NCBI RefSeq assembly: GCF_958298935.1
Contig: NC_084942.1
Coordinates: 14,019,501 to 14,083,500 of the forward strand
DNA from: Phragmites australis
Taxonomy: Eukaryota > Streptophyta > Magnoliopsida > Poales > Poaceae
Direction of reading: 5' to 3'
Length of the DNA: 64,000 bases
Shown here: piece after piece, positions 33,278 to 43,624 of the stretch
How positions within the stretch are numbered: the first letter of the stretch is position 1
How the letters are laid out: every line of letters starts with the position of its first letter
Made by a program: the position numbers and the translations under genes
Notes under the pieces: model-generated
Told to the model about the DNA's origin: nothing
Databases searched by the model: none
What the model saw: the letters and a program-made list of their open reading frames with translations, nothing else

Positions 33278-36200
33278 CTAACCACTGTACATCGAATCTA
33301 TGCCTAGCAAACTTGCCAGCCTATTAAGCCTCCCTGAAGTACTACAGGAGGACGAGGGTGCTTGACCGCCACACCTCCGAGAAATACCGTGGGACTTGGA
33401 GAATTGACCCCGGTAACTGAGCATAAGGGGTCGACGCGAATCCCCTCCACGGAGGGAGCTACTACCTAAAATAAAGCCCCCTCGACCTCGGGAAGACGAA
33501 GCATCCACTGGGAATGGATACGAGTCGAAGGCCGAGAAATTCAGCTCTTCCCCCTGCTCCTCCGGCGGGGACTCTACAGCCTGTACCTCCTCCACCTTAA
33601 CCTTGGCCAAAATAGGCTCAAGGATTTCCGAAGGCACCCTTCTGTCAGAATCCCAGGGGAGGACAAGGCGTTGAAATAAGCGTTAGCCGGCAACCTCCCG
33701 GGCTATTCGGGCTGCACACCAGTTGTCCTTTGCAACAAAATAGACATCCAGAGCAGACGCAAAGGAGCCCTCCATCTCGATCTTGATCAAGACATCGGCG
33801 GCCACCTTCAGATCCACGCACCCCTCAAAATCGTGGGGCATAACGAAATGACTCCGTCGTTGTATAGATGGAGTAGCCCTAGACGCTCCGAACGCACTCG
33901 ATCCCTCCCCGAAGGCACCATCCCAGAAAGGAGCAAGGTCCCCTCCAGCTTCAGGCCACCGCACTTATATACACAGATCGGACTCCAGTTAGCCTCAAAG
34001 GAACAAACATTCTAGAACAACACAGGCGAACAACAAGAAGATAGACATGGCTCTATTAGATAAGGAAAAGCCCAAGTACATGACGCAAAAGGGGGTAGTC
34101 AACATACTAAGACTTTGACACTGTTCAGAAAGAAAAGAAAGCAAAAAACAGACAGCCTACGATAGAGCTACACCTCCGGGGCATCCACACGTGGAGACTG
34201 CTCCCGTGGAGCAATGACGCAAAGAGAAAAGCCTTTAGAGGGCCACGGTGCGCCTGCAAGCTCCGGACGAAGGACCAGACCTCCCAATGAAGAACCCGGG
34301 CAAAGACCCCCCGGGACTCCTGGAGTCACCTGACCTGCCATATAGCGCAATGTCATGCTCCGACCATGCCTTGCCAATAAGTTATGGCAGAAGTTCTCTA
34401 GAGACGCGCAAACTCCACCGGAGGTGCCTCTGGCCGAAAACCCTCAATCACGGAGTCCGGCACCTGTTGCTCCAATACCTCAAAGGGACCAACCCCCGCT
34501 CGGTGCAGCAGGGTCAGCTGGAGCGCCACAGCCACGCGTGCGCTGGACCTCGCGTAGGTCTCCACGGCTCTAACCATGACCTTCACAACAGACTGAAGCC
34601 AGAAGAGTAGCATAACCAACGCCTCCGAGTCAGAGGGTAGTGGCGGACAACTGGCCCCAAGGCCGCTCATAGCATCAGAGGTGATTTGGGCAACGTCCGA
34701 CGCAAGAGCAGCTAACTGCTAGCACCCCGAGCGCAGTGCCACCTTCGATGCATGAGCCTCCTTCAGCTCTCGCCGCATCTCACCCACCGCAGCCCGAAGG
34801 GTCTCAACATCACCTTCGGCTGACACACAGGCTGTGTTGGCCGCATCTGCGAACTCACTCACCTCCCGAAGATCTTCAACAGCCTTCCACGCCTTAGTCT
34901 CCGCGCGCTCCCGCTTCAAAACCTCCTCCCACCAGAGACCCTCCTCATGCTCACGGAGCGCCATCTCCCCCTAAAGGTGACCCTCTGAAGACTCCACCTA
35001 CTTTCGGGCCTCCTCCAAGGTCTGACGAAGGCCTTCAACCTCGTCACGAGCCGCAACAAAGGCCTGGAGCCCACCATCTCCCAGTGCCCTCATCAAAATT
35101 ACTTGCTACGAGGCACATCAGAAGAAGAAAAAGGACCATATGAGCTACTCAAAACCCGACGCCGGACCCGCCAAATCGTGACTAAAACTACTGACCTACA
35201 AGGCCGCCGCTACCAGACGCATCTCCACTTCCTCCAAAGGACGCTAGGCCAACGATCGCTTGACCTCTCCACCCTGGAGAAGGGAGGAGGCCACAACGAA
35301 AGCCCTCGACACCTCCGGGTGTAGCGCACAGTCAACCCAAGTCAAGACCCCGAGGCCAGAGCCCCTCTCGGCCGCTGTAAAGGGAGCCCAGGTGGAGGGC
35401 ACAGTGCCCCCAGCACCGACGCCTGGGCCAAGTCACTAGCCGGCTCGGGGCTCCGCCGAAACGAGGTCGTGTCCCCCGAGGCGGCCTTCAGGGGCACCTC
35501 TGGAGGAGTCCCCGACCCCTACCGAGACTCCAAATCCTCTGGAGGAGGAGTCGAAGACACATCCACCTCGATGGTCACTGCAAAATACCAAGAAACACAA
35601 ATCAAGATCCCGGCACACGACCAAAATAGGATATAGCTAACGAAGCAACAACACCTCACCAAGTCCCTCAAAACGTCTCATAGAAGGGCCCGTAACGTCC
35701 TCGACGTCCAAACCAGCAAACCCAAAATCATATTCCACGGAGGCCACGCCTCCTCTCCGGCTCTGGCCATGGCCAGTAATATCCAGAGAGGCCAGTTCCT
35801 TCCTCTGGTCACCACCACTGAGCTAACCCTCACCTCCGGACGGGTCGCCCGTGCTCCTAACCCACCTCTGACACTTCATACAGACTAGTGGCACCTCGGA
35901 CGACTCAGTTGTCAAGCCGGTGTGCAAACCTTCATAGACAGAAGGCCGCCATGACCGGAGTGGCCTTGTGTAGATTGTGGGAGCGACGGGTGCTCATTTC
36001 CTAGCAGCCTTAGGCTCTGGTGGATCACGCCACACCGGAGCCTCCACTCCAAGATAAGACGTGGTTGTACCGCTCCAAGCTATGTGTCAAAGCCACCCGT
36101 CGCTCCCGCTCTGCGTGAGTAGGTGGGGCCAACATCACCTCTGCGATCTCCGCCACACGCTCCAACGGAAGGCAACTCTCTAAAAGAAAAAGGAGGCTCA

Positions 36201-37257
36201 CATCTGTGGGTCAAAAACTAGACAAACAAAGAGGACTCATTAGAGCTGACAGGGGGCCGGAGTACACCTTCGACCACTCTTCCGTACCTTACTCGAAGGC
36301 GTAGTCCCAACCCATATGAAGGGGCCAAATGTGCAACATGGTGAACTCCTCCACGAGGTCAGGCATACTCATCTTTTCAGCCACCCTCCAAAGAAGGGCC
36401 AGTCACGAAGCGAACTGGCCGTCCATGATCCCCGTCTTCGGCTCCAGAACATACGCGATATCCTGGTTTGTGGAGCGAAGGGGGGATGCGAAGCCTACAT
36501 CGTAGTAAAATCACCGCTGCAACCAGCCGGTATACCACCAACCATTAATAACCTTTGCCGGGAAGGCATCGCGGTACTGCGGCCATATTTGGAAGTTAAC
36601 ACTGCCACAGCTGAGGGGCCTCTTCATCCCATCGCTCTTGATCATCTTTGGCTGGCAACTGGTGAAGTGGAGAGCCGCAAAGAAATCCACCCTCCCTTCA
36701 CACCCCTCCGCCCGCATGGCCCACTCGAAGGTGGCCAGGCAGGTGATAGCGTTGGCATGGAGCTGTGGAAGCTCCACATAGTAGTGGCAGAGCACCTCAT
36801 CGAGCAGCGGCACCGACGGAAGGCTTAGGCCCGCTTCAAAGAAAGCCTCGAACACCACGATCCCGCGGGCTAGAGGCTCCGGGACCTCCTCATCCAGCGG
36901 GGACTGAGCGACGGCCCTAGAGGGAATCTTCCCTTCCCTAACCACCCGGTCAAGCTCCTCATCATCGATGGCAGACACCCCTAGCACGGTGGTCTGTTGG
37001 GGATGACTTCTGCTGGTGCAGCGGAGCTCCACCCTTGGCGGCAGCCTCATCAACAATGGAGGAACCGGCGCCACCTGAGGGTCCCCCGCCGCGGCCGCAC
37101 CGACGACTTCGCTCGCCGACTGAGTTCTAGCTCCACCTGGGGCACTCAAGCTAGCCACATGGATCGTAGGAGGATGGTGAAATACGTTGGACGACAGGAA
37201 AGAAAGAAGAACAACAACCGATGGACGTACGCGTAAAGCAAGAACAACTGGAGGCAA
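33278..37257 (-). pseudogene. Antisense ORF of the Tat element (Transposase_28-like domain and coiled coil)
   Basis: Opposite in direction to gag-pol. The open part at 37257-36511 (248 codons) contains a block with FEAFFEAGLSLPSVPLLDEV, ATFEWAMRAEG and DFFAALHF, recognisable as the putative gypsy-type transposon domain PF04195 (residues about 133-215); the frame starts at TTG, the first ATG being about codon 70. Broken frames then continue at 36510-35430. A charged helical, coiled-coil-like segment lies at 34964-34719 (RERAETKAWKAVEDLREVSE), a further open part at 34670-34398, and the C-terminal pieces at 33964-33683 and 33637-33278 (SSSRGRGGFILG). Extra ORFs of this kind are known in Tat elements; their role is not established. 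Several stops break it here. Confidence 0.75.
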
Positions 37258-37307
37258 AGGGCAGACGAGAACGAGACGTAGGCAAAAAGACCGCTCAGGG
37301 TAATCCC

Positions 37308-37320
37308 TCCTCTTATAAAG
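37308..37320 (-). promoter_or_regulatory. Possible TATA box of the antisense ORF
   Basis: The minus strand reads ATCTTTATAAGAGG about 55-60 bp upstream of the antisense reading frame. This would give the antisense ORF a promoter independent of the LTR. Position and sequence are suggestive only. Confidence 0.35.
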
Positions 37321-37741
37321 ATAAGGGAGAGATTACCTCCCCTAGAAAAGTGGGCACATGCCTTGTCCGTTCACTTGCTAGGCCACGATCATGGGGGAGC
37401 GAAACCGCCCCCCGCAACCCCCCAACTACAAGACGCCAAGTGTCCCACGTCTGCCTGACAAGACGTAATCGTGCCTTTTTTCACAGGTCGCATTCAATGC
37501 CCCTTATCATCAACGTCATCAAACGGACAGTCCAGATCAAGTGGATCGAATCCTCCAAGACAAGCCAAGCAATACTAGGGACTATGAGCCATCAACAGCA
37601 AAGTTAGGGACCGCCAGAGGCCCTGCTCTAAAAGAACTGTGGGCCTGACCGCTCCACTGGCCGCCCTCGCGAGGGGCTACTGTTAGGGGTCATTGTTAAG
37701 GACCCCCGATGGTCCCATAGCTTAGCTAGCCCATGCCCATA

Positions 37742-37885
37742 GAGCCATGCCTCCCAAAGCCTCCATCTCCCAGAGCTATGCCTCCCGGAGCCATGCCTCC
37801 CAAAGCCTCCACCTTCTGGAGCCATGCCTCCCCTGGAGCCTCCATCTCCCGGAGCCATGCCTCCCCCGGAGCCCCCATCTCCGGG
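37742..37885 (+). repeat. About 30-bp tandem repeat inside the Tat LTR (U3)
   Basis: GAGCCATGCCTCCC followed by (AAAG or CCGGAG)CC(T/C)CCATCTCC is repeated about five times. It creates open frames rich in Pro and Ser in three frames that are not genes. U3 repeats of this kind may act as enhancers; that is an inference. Confidence 0.7.
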
Positions 37886-38252
37886 GCTCGGGCAGGCTTC
37901 CCAATGGCTATGGGGTGAGTCATCAAGCCTCAAGAAAGATCGGCCAGCAAGGGAATGCTGATCATCCTTTGCATGCAAGCAAGTGACCGGCGTTAAATAC
38001 CTAGGCTAGTGGACACCATCCTGACACCCCAGTATAATGGAGGTTATCCTGACACCTCTGATAGCGCGGCGCCGGGCCGCAATTGGCAATCGGCTCACCC
38101 CTCAGGGTGCAGGCACCACAATAGTTACTATAGTAAATATTTATCTTCTATGCAGGGTAAAAAGTAGTTATCCAGGATAAGGCCTAGTAATTCCGTCAGG
38201 TTCTAGATATTTGTACATCGTAATAACTTATACGTCAAGCTCTGTACCACCA

Positions 38253-38260
38253 TATAAATA
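38253..38260 (+). promoter_or_regulatory. TATA box of the Tat LTR
   Basis: TATAAATA within CCATATAAATAGGGGG, followed by a leader-like region. Confidence 0.6.
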
Positions 38261-38789
38261 GGGGGTCGTGGTCATCTTGGGAGAGAGGAGGTCACAAGGA
38301 GAACGCTCAAGGCAAGACACAGGACACATAAATACCTAAACACAAAATCACGCTGTGATACTCCCCCCAGACCGATCCATTTTTTCTACTATCAATACAT
38401 TTGTGATGTTCCTTCCTCTCAAACTTCGTCTCTAAGATTGAGTCTTCTCTTTAGAAGAAACTCTCACCGTACTTACTGGTGCAAGACGATCTCTTGCTCC
38501 AACATGATCCCTTGCACTGTCGATACTTGCTACTCCCTCTCATGACCGATGAGGTAATAGCTCAACACTAGAGCTTCGTTGATTTCAAGAGGTTACTTGC
38601 TCCCACCGGCGAGGATGAGGAGAAGACATTGTTCTGGGTGATATGGACGGCATGGAATAAAATAAACCTAATCATGTTGGTCTTTTCTTCCGTCACTGGA
38701 CAATGGCAGATCGCTGCATCTCCCAGCGGAGTTGTTCCATCACTCAATTTTAGGCACACCCGGTGACTTGCCTGGATCCGCCCCTAACA

Positions 38790-39045
38790 AGGAGTCGTTG
38801 TCGTTAAAGGATGATGACCTGTAGAAGAAGAAGCAGAAGTTTTCATAGGCGTAGGGTATATAGGTTTATTAACTAATTAGTCTTTTAATACAATCCAGAT
38901 GTTTATTTTTGTGTTTAATCTAGAATTTCTTTTTATAATCTACCTTATATATAAAAACAAGACTTTACACTTCTGAGCTTAATTAGTCTAAATTTTGAAC
39001 TTCCAAGTTTAGCCAACACGTCCTTTGAAGGCATGCCTTATGTCA
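38790..39045. other. Short intergenic stretch, nothing recognised
   Basis: A/T-rich, no ORF or repeat identified. Confidence 0.4.
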
Positions 39046-39374
39046 CTGCCGGTTTGTGTAACAACCGATCGATACCATTGACGGTTGATATCACGAACCG
39101 GTATTGATACATCACTATCGATTAGTGGTAGTAACTGGTAGTGATACACTACTTAACACTGCCAGTTGATGCCATGAGCCAGCAGTGATGCATCACTGTC
39201 GGTTGGTGTTACAAACCGACAATGATAAGTGATATCGCTATCGGTTCAAATGGTCTAATTAGTTTTTTTTTGCCATTGGTGGTTATAAACCGACAGTGCT
39301 ACTCTATCACTGTCGGTGCTAGCAAAACTAGCACTAATAAATGTTTGCCCATTGGGATTTTTTTTGGGGTAGTG
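39046..39374. mobile_element. CACTA-derived fragment with dense subterminal repeats
   Basis: About ten copies of CACTG(T/C)CGGTT or AACCGACAGTG in both orientations. The right end reads GGGGTAGTG (to 39374), the reverse of CACTACCCC, a CACTA-type terminus. No matching left terminus is certain (CACTGCCGG at 39049 is a candidate), and no target duplication was confirmed. Confidence 0.5.
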
Positions 39375-39727
39375 TAAGGAGCATGCCACAAGCATGTGAC
39401 ATTTTTTTTATAAGAAGAAACTTTATTAACTCATATTATTATAACAAGATGATTACAACCAATATAAGCTGCTCTCAACCTCTGTATATAAATGATACAC
39501 ACATCCTAAAAACAAAATAAAACATTAAAAAAACTCTAAGAGACAATACATAGGTATCTCATGAGATTATTAAGTTTGAATCTATAGTTTAGAACCTGAG
39601 TTAAGGTTGGTGAAGAACCTGATTGTCTGCTCTAGTAGCTAGCACGCCGTAGACGTTATCTGTCGAGATTCTGACTGAAACAACACTTGATATGATCCCA
39701 AGTAATAAAGAATTGTACTTTTTTTAC
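39375..39727. other. A/T-rich stretch, possibly 3' UTR of the minus-strand remnant
   Basis: No coding sequence. It contains ATTTTGTTTT and TTTATTA-type phrases on the minus strand compatible with a polyadenylation region of the ORF to its right. Confidence 0.25.
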
Positions 39728-40248
39728 TTAATTCTTCACACGATCAGACAAATGGAGAAAGCCGTGATAGTTGGTGGCCTTTGGTACCTTTTCTTGAAAC
39801 TTGAGGCCTGGCTTAATAAACCTTTGGAGCACAGACATTGTAGAAGCGATGTACACCCACCTTAACGCTGTGCAAGGTTCTAGCCACTGGAGATGCGAAG
39901 GCTGATCGATACACACTGTTTGGTGCACATGGCATCTAGAGGTTAGTTTATCCAATGCTGCTACTCCAGCGATGGAAACCGTGGAACTACCATTATTAGC
40001 CGTGGCAACGTGCTGCTGCTCCAAGTCTCCTGACACCACTTGCATTATCCGCAGCAGGTCCACCGAGAACCTGCCAAGGAGCCATAAAGACAATTAGAGG
40101 AACGAAACTGAGCTGGTACGGGACCAAACCAAACACACTCCCTCATATCATCTTCTTCACCTGCCCAACGCCGGTGTGGGGAGGGTTTATTCCCCGTTGG
40201 CTCCTCGGATGGGATCCAGGCTGGATACGCACCCGCATACATGTTCAA
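39728..40248 (-). pseudogene. Possible two-exon gene or gene fragment, unknown product
   Basis: The minus strand has ATG at 40248 (MNMYAGAYPAWIPSEEPTGN...). A second open segment at 40065-39728 ends LHLSDRVKN-stop and contains SVSIAGVAALDKL and VYIASTMSVLQRFIKPG. A plausible acceptor (CTCCTTGGCAG, about 40074-40064) precedes the second segment, so the two could be joined exons, but no clear donor was fixed. I do not recognise the family. No TE motif is visible. It may be a captured gene fragment or a lineage-specific gene. Confidence 0.3.
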
Positions 40249-40985
40249 TAAGATACATATGCTTGCATTGAAAGTCTAAATCCTCTAATATATCTTAAGT
40301 ACATGTTAAGATGCACATGTATATGTGTGGTATGAGATATGAATCTAGTGTATAAGTTATGTACGTCGTGTTGTACTTTTAACTTAAAAAAATATTGATG
40401 TAAGAAAATAAATTTTATAGGATTCTATTTAAAAATATCTAGGTAAAATTCTATCTAAGTTAGCAAATATATATTATTATAAGGTAGAGAAATTTTTATA
40501 AGATCATGTTTTATAAAATTTATTTAGGTGTTAGGGGCGCAGCACTAAAATCCACACTCGCGCAGCATGGAACTGGCAGCACTTGAAACGCTACGCCCAC
40601 GAGGTAAATTCCGAGCGGTTCACACGTGGCCCCGTCTGAATGGTTGCTAGAGACTGGGCCCGCGCACCGCAGCGGAATGTTACTACGATGTGTGTACGTT
40701 TCGCAGGTGCGCGCACAGAAATAAACTGCTCGCATTTAATCACTTCATCTAACGCCGCCGATTAATTGCCCCCCTCGCTCGCCGGCGTGAAACGGGCTCC
40801 CGCACCGCACTGCACCGCACTGTTTGCCTACTGACATGTGGGTCATCCCTGTTGCGGGCCCGACGATCAGAGAGGGTACTCAAGGTACGGTAGAGCTGCC
40901 CGGTGGCTGTAGCAATTAGTGTAGGGGTCCCGAGCCGTTGCTATGCTCTCCTCTGTGCTCGTCTCTTGTTCCCCTCTTCTCCTAA
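40249..40985. other. Intergenic region and likely promoter side of the TRM gene
   Basis: A/T-rich to about 40530, then GC-rich with CACCGCACTGCACCGCACTG repeats near 40803. No TATA box can be assigned with confidence. Confidence 0.35.
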
Positions 40986-41356
40986 ATCTAGCGCTAGCAG
41001 ATGGTTTCTAAAGAGCGGGGAGCAAAAAATATACAAGAGGGGAAGAAAAAGCTGCGCTGCCGACGCGATTGCTCCCGCGAGACGCGAGCGCGCTGCATTC
41101 GCCGCTGCGAGAGATCTTGCCGTGCTAACTCTCCTCCCCGCTGCATTGGGTGCCTCCGGGGAGGAGAACCGGCTCCAATCGGCTCTCGTTTGCGCTTTAA
41201 TCAGAGCGGTGGCGATTCGTTTGTTTGTTGGTGGTTTCCGCCGGTTATGCTCCCGCGTTTGTGAGCAGGGATTTACTGAGCTGGGAGCGGATCCCTCTTG
41301 GCGTTTGCCGGTTTGCCGCTCCCCTCTGCTGCGTCCAAGTAGGGTGGTGCGGTGTG
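40986..41356 (+). other. Probable 5'-UTR first exon of the TRM gene
   Basis: GC-rich transcribed-looking sequence ending at GGTGTG|GTGAGT (donor GT at 41357). The next acceptor that leads to the start codon is at 43552. The transcription start is not visible, so the left border is only approximate. The overlapping open frames on both strands are composition artefacts. Confidence 0.4.
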
Positions 41357-41815
41357 GTGAGTGGTGAGAGCTCTTCTTGGCTTTCACTTAGTCGGTGTGT
41401 ATAGACAGTTTGGCTTAGCTTAATATTGTTCCAGGTGCTGTTTTTCTTTGGGCATAGTGTATCACGGGAACGCACTTTCTTTCCGGTGAAAAGGGCCTTC
41501 AGATTCTGCTCCTGCAAAGGTATAGAACACTTTATATCTTTCATCTTATTGGCTTGCTTTATGCAGGGATGATGTGTTGCCTTTTCTTCTGCCGCCCCTT
41601 TCTGAGAATGTTGGCATTAAAATTGCTGAAATAGGTGCACCTTGTGGAGTTAATGTTGTCGTCGTTGTAATCAGTTTATTCCAGTGTGGTGGTATTAGTT
41701 AAATTAAATTGCGTTAGGCAAGAAACTGCGTTCTATCTAAAGATATACCATGTTCTATTGCTCATAACGCTTGGTCAATTGGCGATTCATCCATTCGACT
41801 CCATTGTGCTGGGCT

Positions 41816-43039
41816 CATAGTTATCATGGCGTCGATATGTCGTCGCCATATTGATGTTATGGCGGCGTGGCAGTGAATTGCTCCTTGCCACAGCGCCGGC
41901 GTGTATGGCATCCGCCATATCGGCGGGTGGTGTCGCTGTGGCGCCGATAAGGCGTCTTTTGGTGTCCTTTTTGGTGTGGCGAGCGCCATCCCGGTTTAGT
42001 CGAGGGGATGAGAAGGGGAGGACCGGAGGAGAGCTCGAGTGCGTCACAGACCAAGAGGCATTAGTTCTACCTGGCCTAGTCTGAGTTGGTGAGTCATGGG
42101 TCGCCGCCGTTGCCGCCGAGACCGAGAGCCGTCCGCCACCCGTGCTTGGTGCTCCTCGCCGTCTGCCGCCCCTGCTCAGATCCGTGCACCGCGGCGCCAC
42201 CCCTGTTCGGATCCGTCCACCACTCCGCTTGCACGTGCTCTTCTCCGTTCGCTTGCTTGAGATCCGTCCACCTGCCTGAGATCTCGCCGTGCGCTGCCGT
42301 TGCCCTGTCCACCCCTGCACAACCCCTTTTGAGCTCAATAAGTGGTCTCTCTCTGCCTCTCTTAGTCTCTTCTCTATCGGTCTCTCTTCTCAACTGGCAT
42401 TGCTACTTCAACTGTACTAGTAAGTATAGCAGGTCAGCAGTAAGTTACTTGAACTAGTACTCGTGTGCTCCTCCTCAGCTCTGGCAGATACTTGTGTGAA
42501 TCTGCAACTTGTGTGATCTGCTCTAGTACTCTTCTGCTAGCCTGCTACCGCTGCTGGTACTTGGTGCCAAAGCTTGGCTCTGCTCACTGCTCTGTGCTCT
42601 CATACATGAATGTTGGCTAAGTGCTAAGCGCTAGGGCCTACTTTATCTGATCTGAAATAGTGTTCTGTGTTCATTACTGCATGATTGCATTACAATTTAC
42701 AAGTAGACCACTTTGTCACTGATTTGACTGTTATGGAATGGAACATATCAGTGTTAGCACAACATGACAGCACTCACAGTAGTATAGCACAGCACCAAGT
42801 ATACCACATAATCTGTTACAATTTACATTGCTATTTTGATTTCCTAATATCCCTAGACTATAACTTTTGAGCTACATTTACATTGACATTTGCCAATATA
42901 ATTTCCTAATATCCTAGACTATAATGTGTGTATTCGACATGCCGATATGTGTATGGCGTCGCACGCCACACGCTATGGCGCTATAAAGTTGTGAAGGTGG
43001 TGGTTCTCTGCGCCTTGCCACGCCACCGTAACAACCATG
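41816..43039. mobile_element. Non-autonomous hAT element, 1224 bp, inside the 5'-UTR intron
   Basis: It is flanked by an exact 8-bp duplication GCTGGGCT (41808-41815 and 43040-43047), the hallmark size for hAT. The left end CATAGTTATCATGGCG and the inverted right end CATGGTTGTTACGGTGGCG match as terminal repeats, and further inverted similarity continues inward (GGCGTGGCAG against CTTGCCACGCC). There is no transposase. The GC-rich interior (42000-42340) could be captured DNA. Confidence 0.88.
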
Positions 43040-43552
43040 GCTGGGCTAATTCACCAGGAGACGCTGGACTAAGGGTGGTGGTATTGAGGTGGAGTTCTTG
43101 GGCATGACCTCAAACACCATGCTCTCAGCAGCCTAGACATGCAGCCAAATAGTTAGGGAGAACAAAGAGGATTTATTGAACTGTTTCGATTTATATTTTC
43201 ATGGTGAGCTGGGGCCGAATATTTGGTTTATGGTGAATGATTTAAATATGTTTCTGGGTGAGAATATCTAAGATTGTCCCAGTTTTTATGCATCCAATTC
43301 AATGATGCTCTTCGACAAGAAGTAGATTTGAAGTAGGTGGCTGTAGACTTTCTGGTGCTGCTCACCCATGAACACTTGAGCTTCTTGTGACCGCTGTTGT
43401 GTTCTTTGGTTTTTCCCCAGACACCCGATCAGCAAATGCGCACCAACTCACACTGTGTTAACTCTTCCTCCATCTTATATGTGTTCTTTATATTCTTCTT
43501 TTTTGTCAATATTGATTTATAAAGACTACAAATTTTCCATGTATATCTGTAG

Positions 43553-43624
43553 GCACAAACACTTCGTTGAGATGATGTGGTGATCTTTACTCTCAGTTGA
43601 TCCTCCTCAGTGTGATACTTCAAG
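43553..43624 (+). promoter_or_regulatory. 5' UTR on exon 2 with a three-codon upstream ORF
   Basis: The exon follows the acceptor TATATCTGTAG (ends 43552). It holds ATGATGTGGTGA at 43572-43583, a minimal upstream ORF (Met-Met-Trp-stop) 41 nt before the main start codon. Confidence 0.5.

Larger units (their letters stand above)
28903..38789 (+). mobile_element. Tat-lineage Ty3/gypsy retrotransposon, 5' LTR missing, RT deleted
   Basis: Order: gag, protease, integrase (plus strand), tandem repeats, long antisense ORF, 3' LTR. The extra region with tandem repeats and antisense ORF between pol and 3' LTR is typical of Tat/Grande-like elements. No copy of the LTR occurs upstream; the gag start directly follows MULE sequence. 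The 5 bp after the 3' LTR (AGGAG, 38790-38794) would be a target duplication, but the partner is absent. Confidence 0.85.
37681..38789 (+). repeat. 3' LTR of the Tat element, 1109 bp
   Basis: It starts TGTTAGGGG and ends CCCCTAACA, a perfect 9-bp terminal inverted repeat with TG...CA. A purine-rich CGCGAGGGGCTAC precedes it. A TATAAATA box lies at 38253-38260. The stretch 38510-38789 is the R/U5-like part. Confidence 0.85.

Noticed and set aside
37726..37986. Pro/Ser/Met-rich open frames in the Tat LTR
   Set aside because: They come from a roughly 30-bp tandem repeat in the U3 part and exist in several frames on both strands.
40941..41544. Open frames over 100 codons on both strands in the GC-rich block upstream of the TRM coding region
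   Set aside because: GC-rich 5'-UTR composition lengthens frames by chance; a good splice donor at 41357 interrupts the plus-strand frame and no domain is present.
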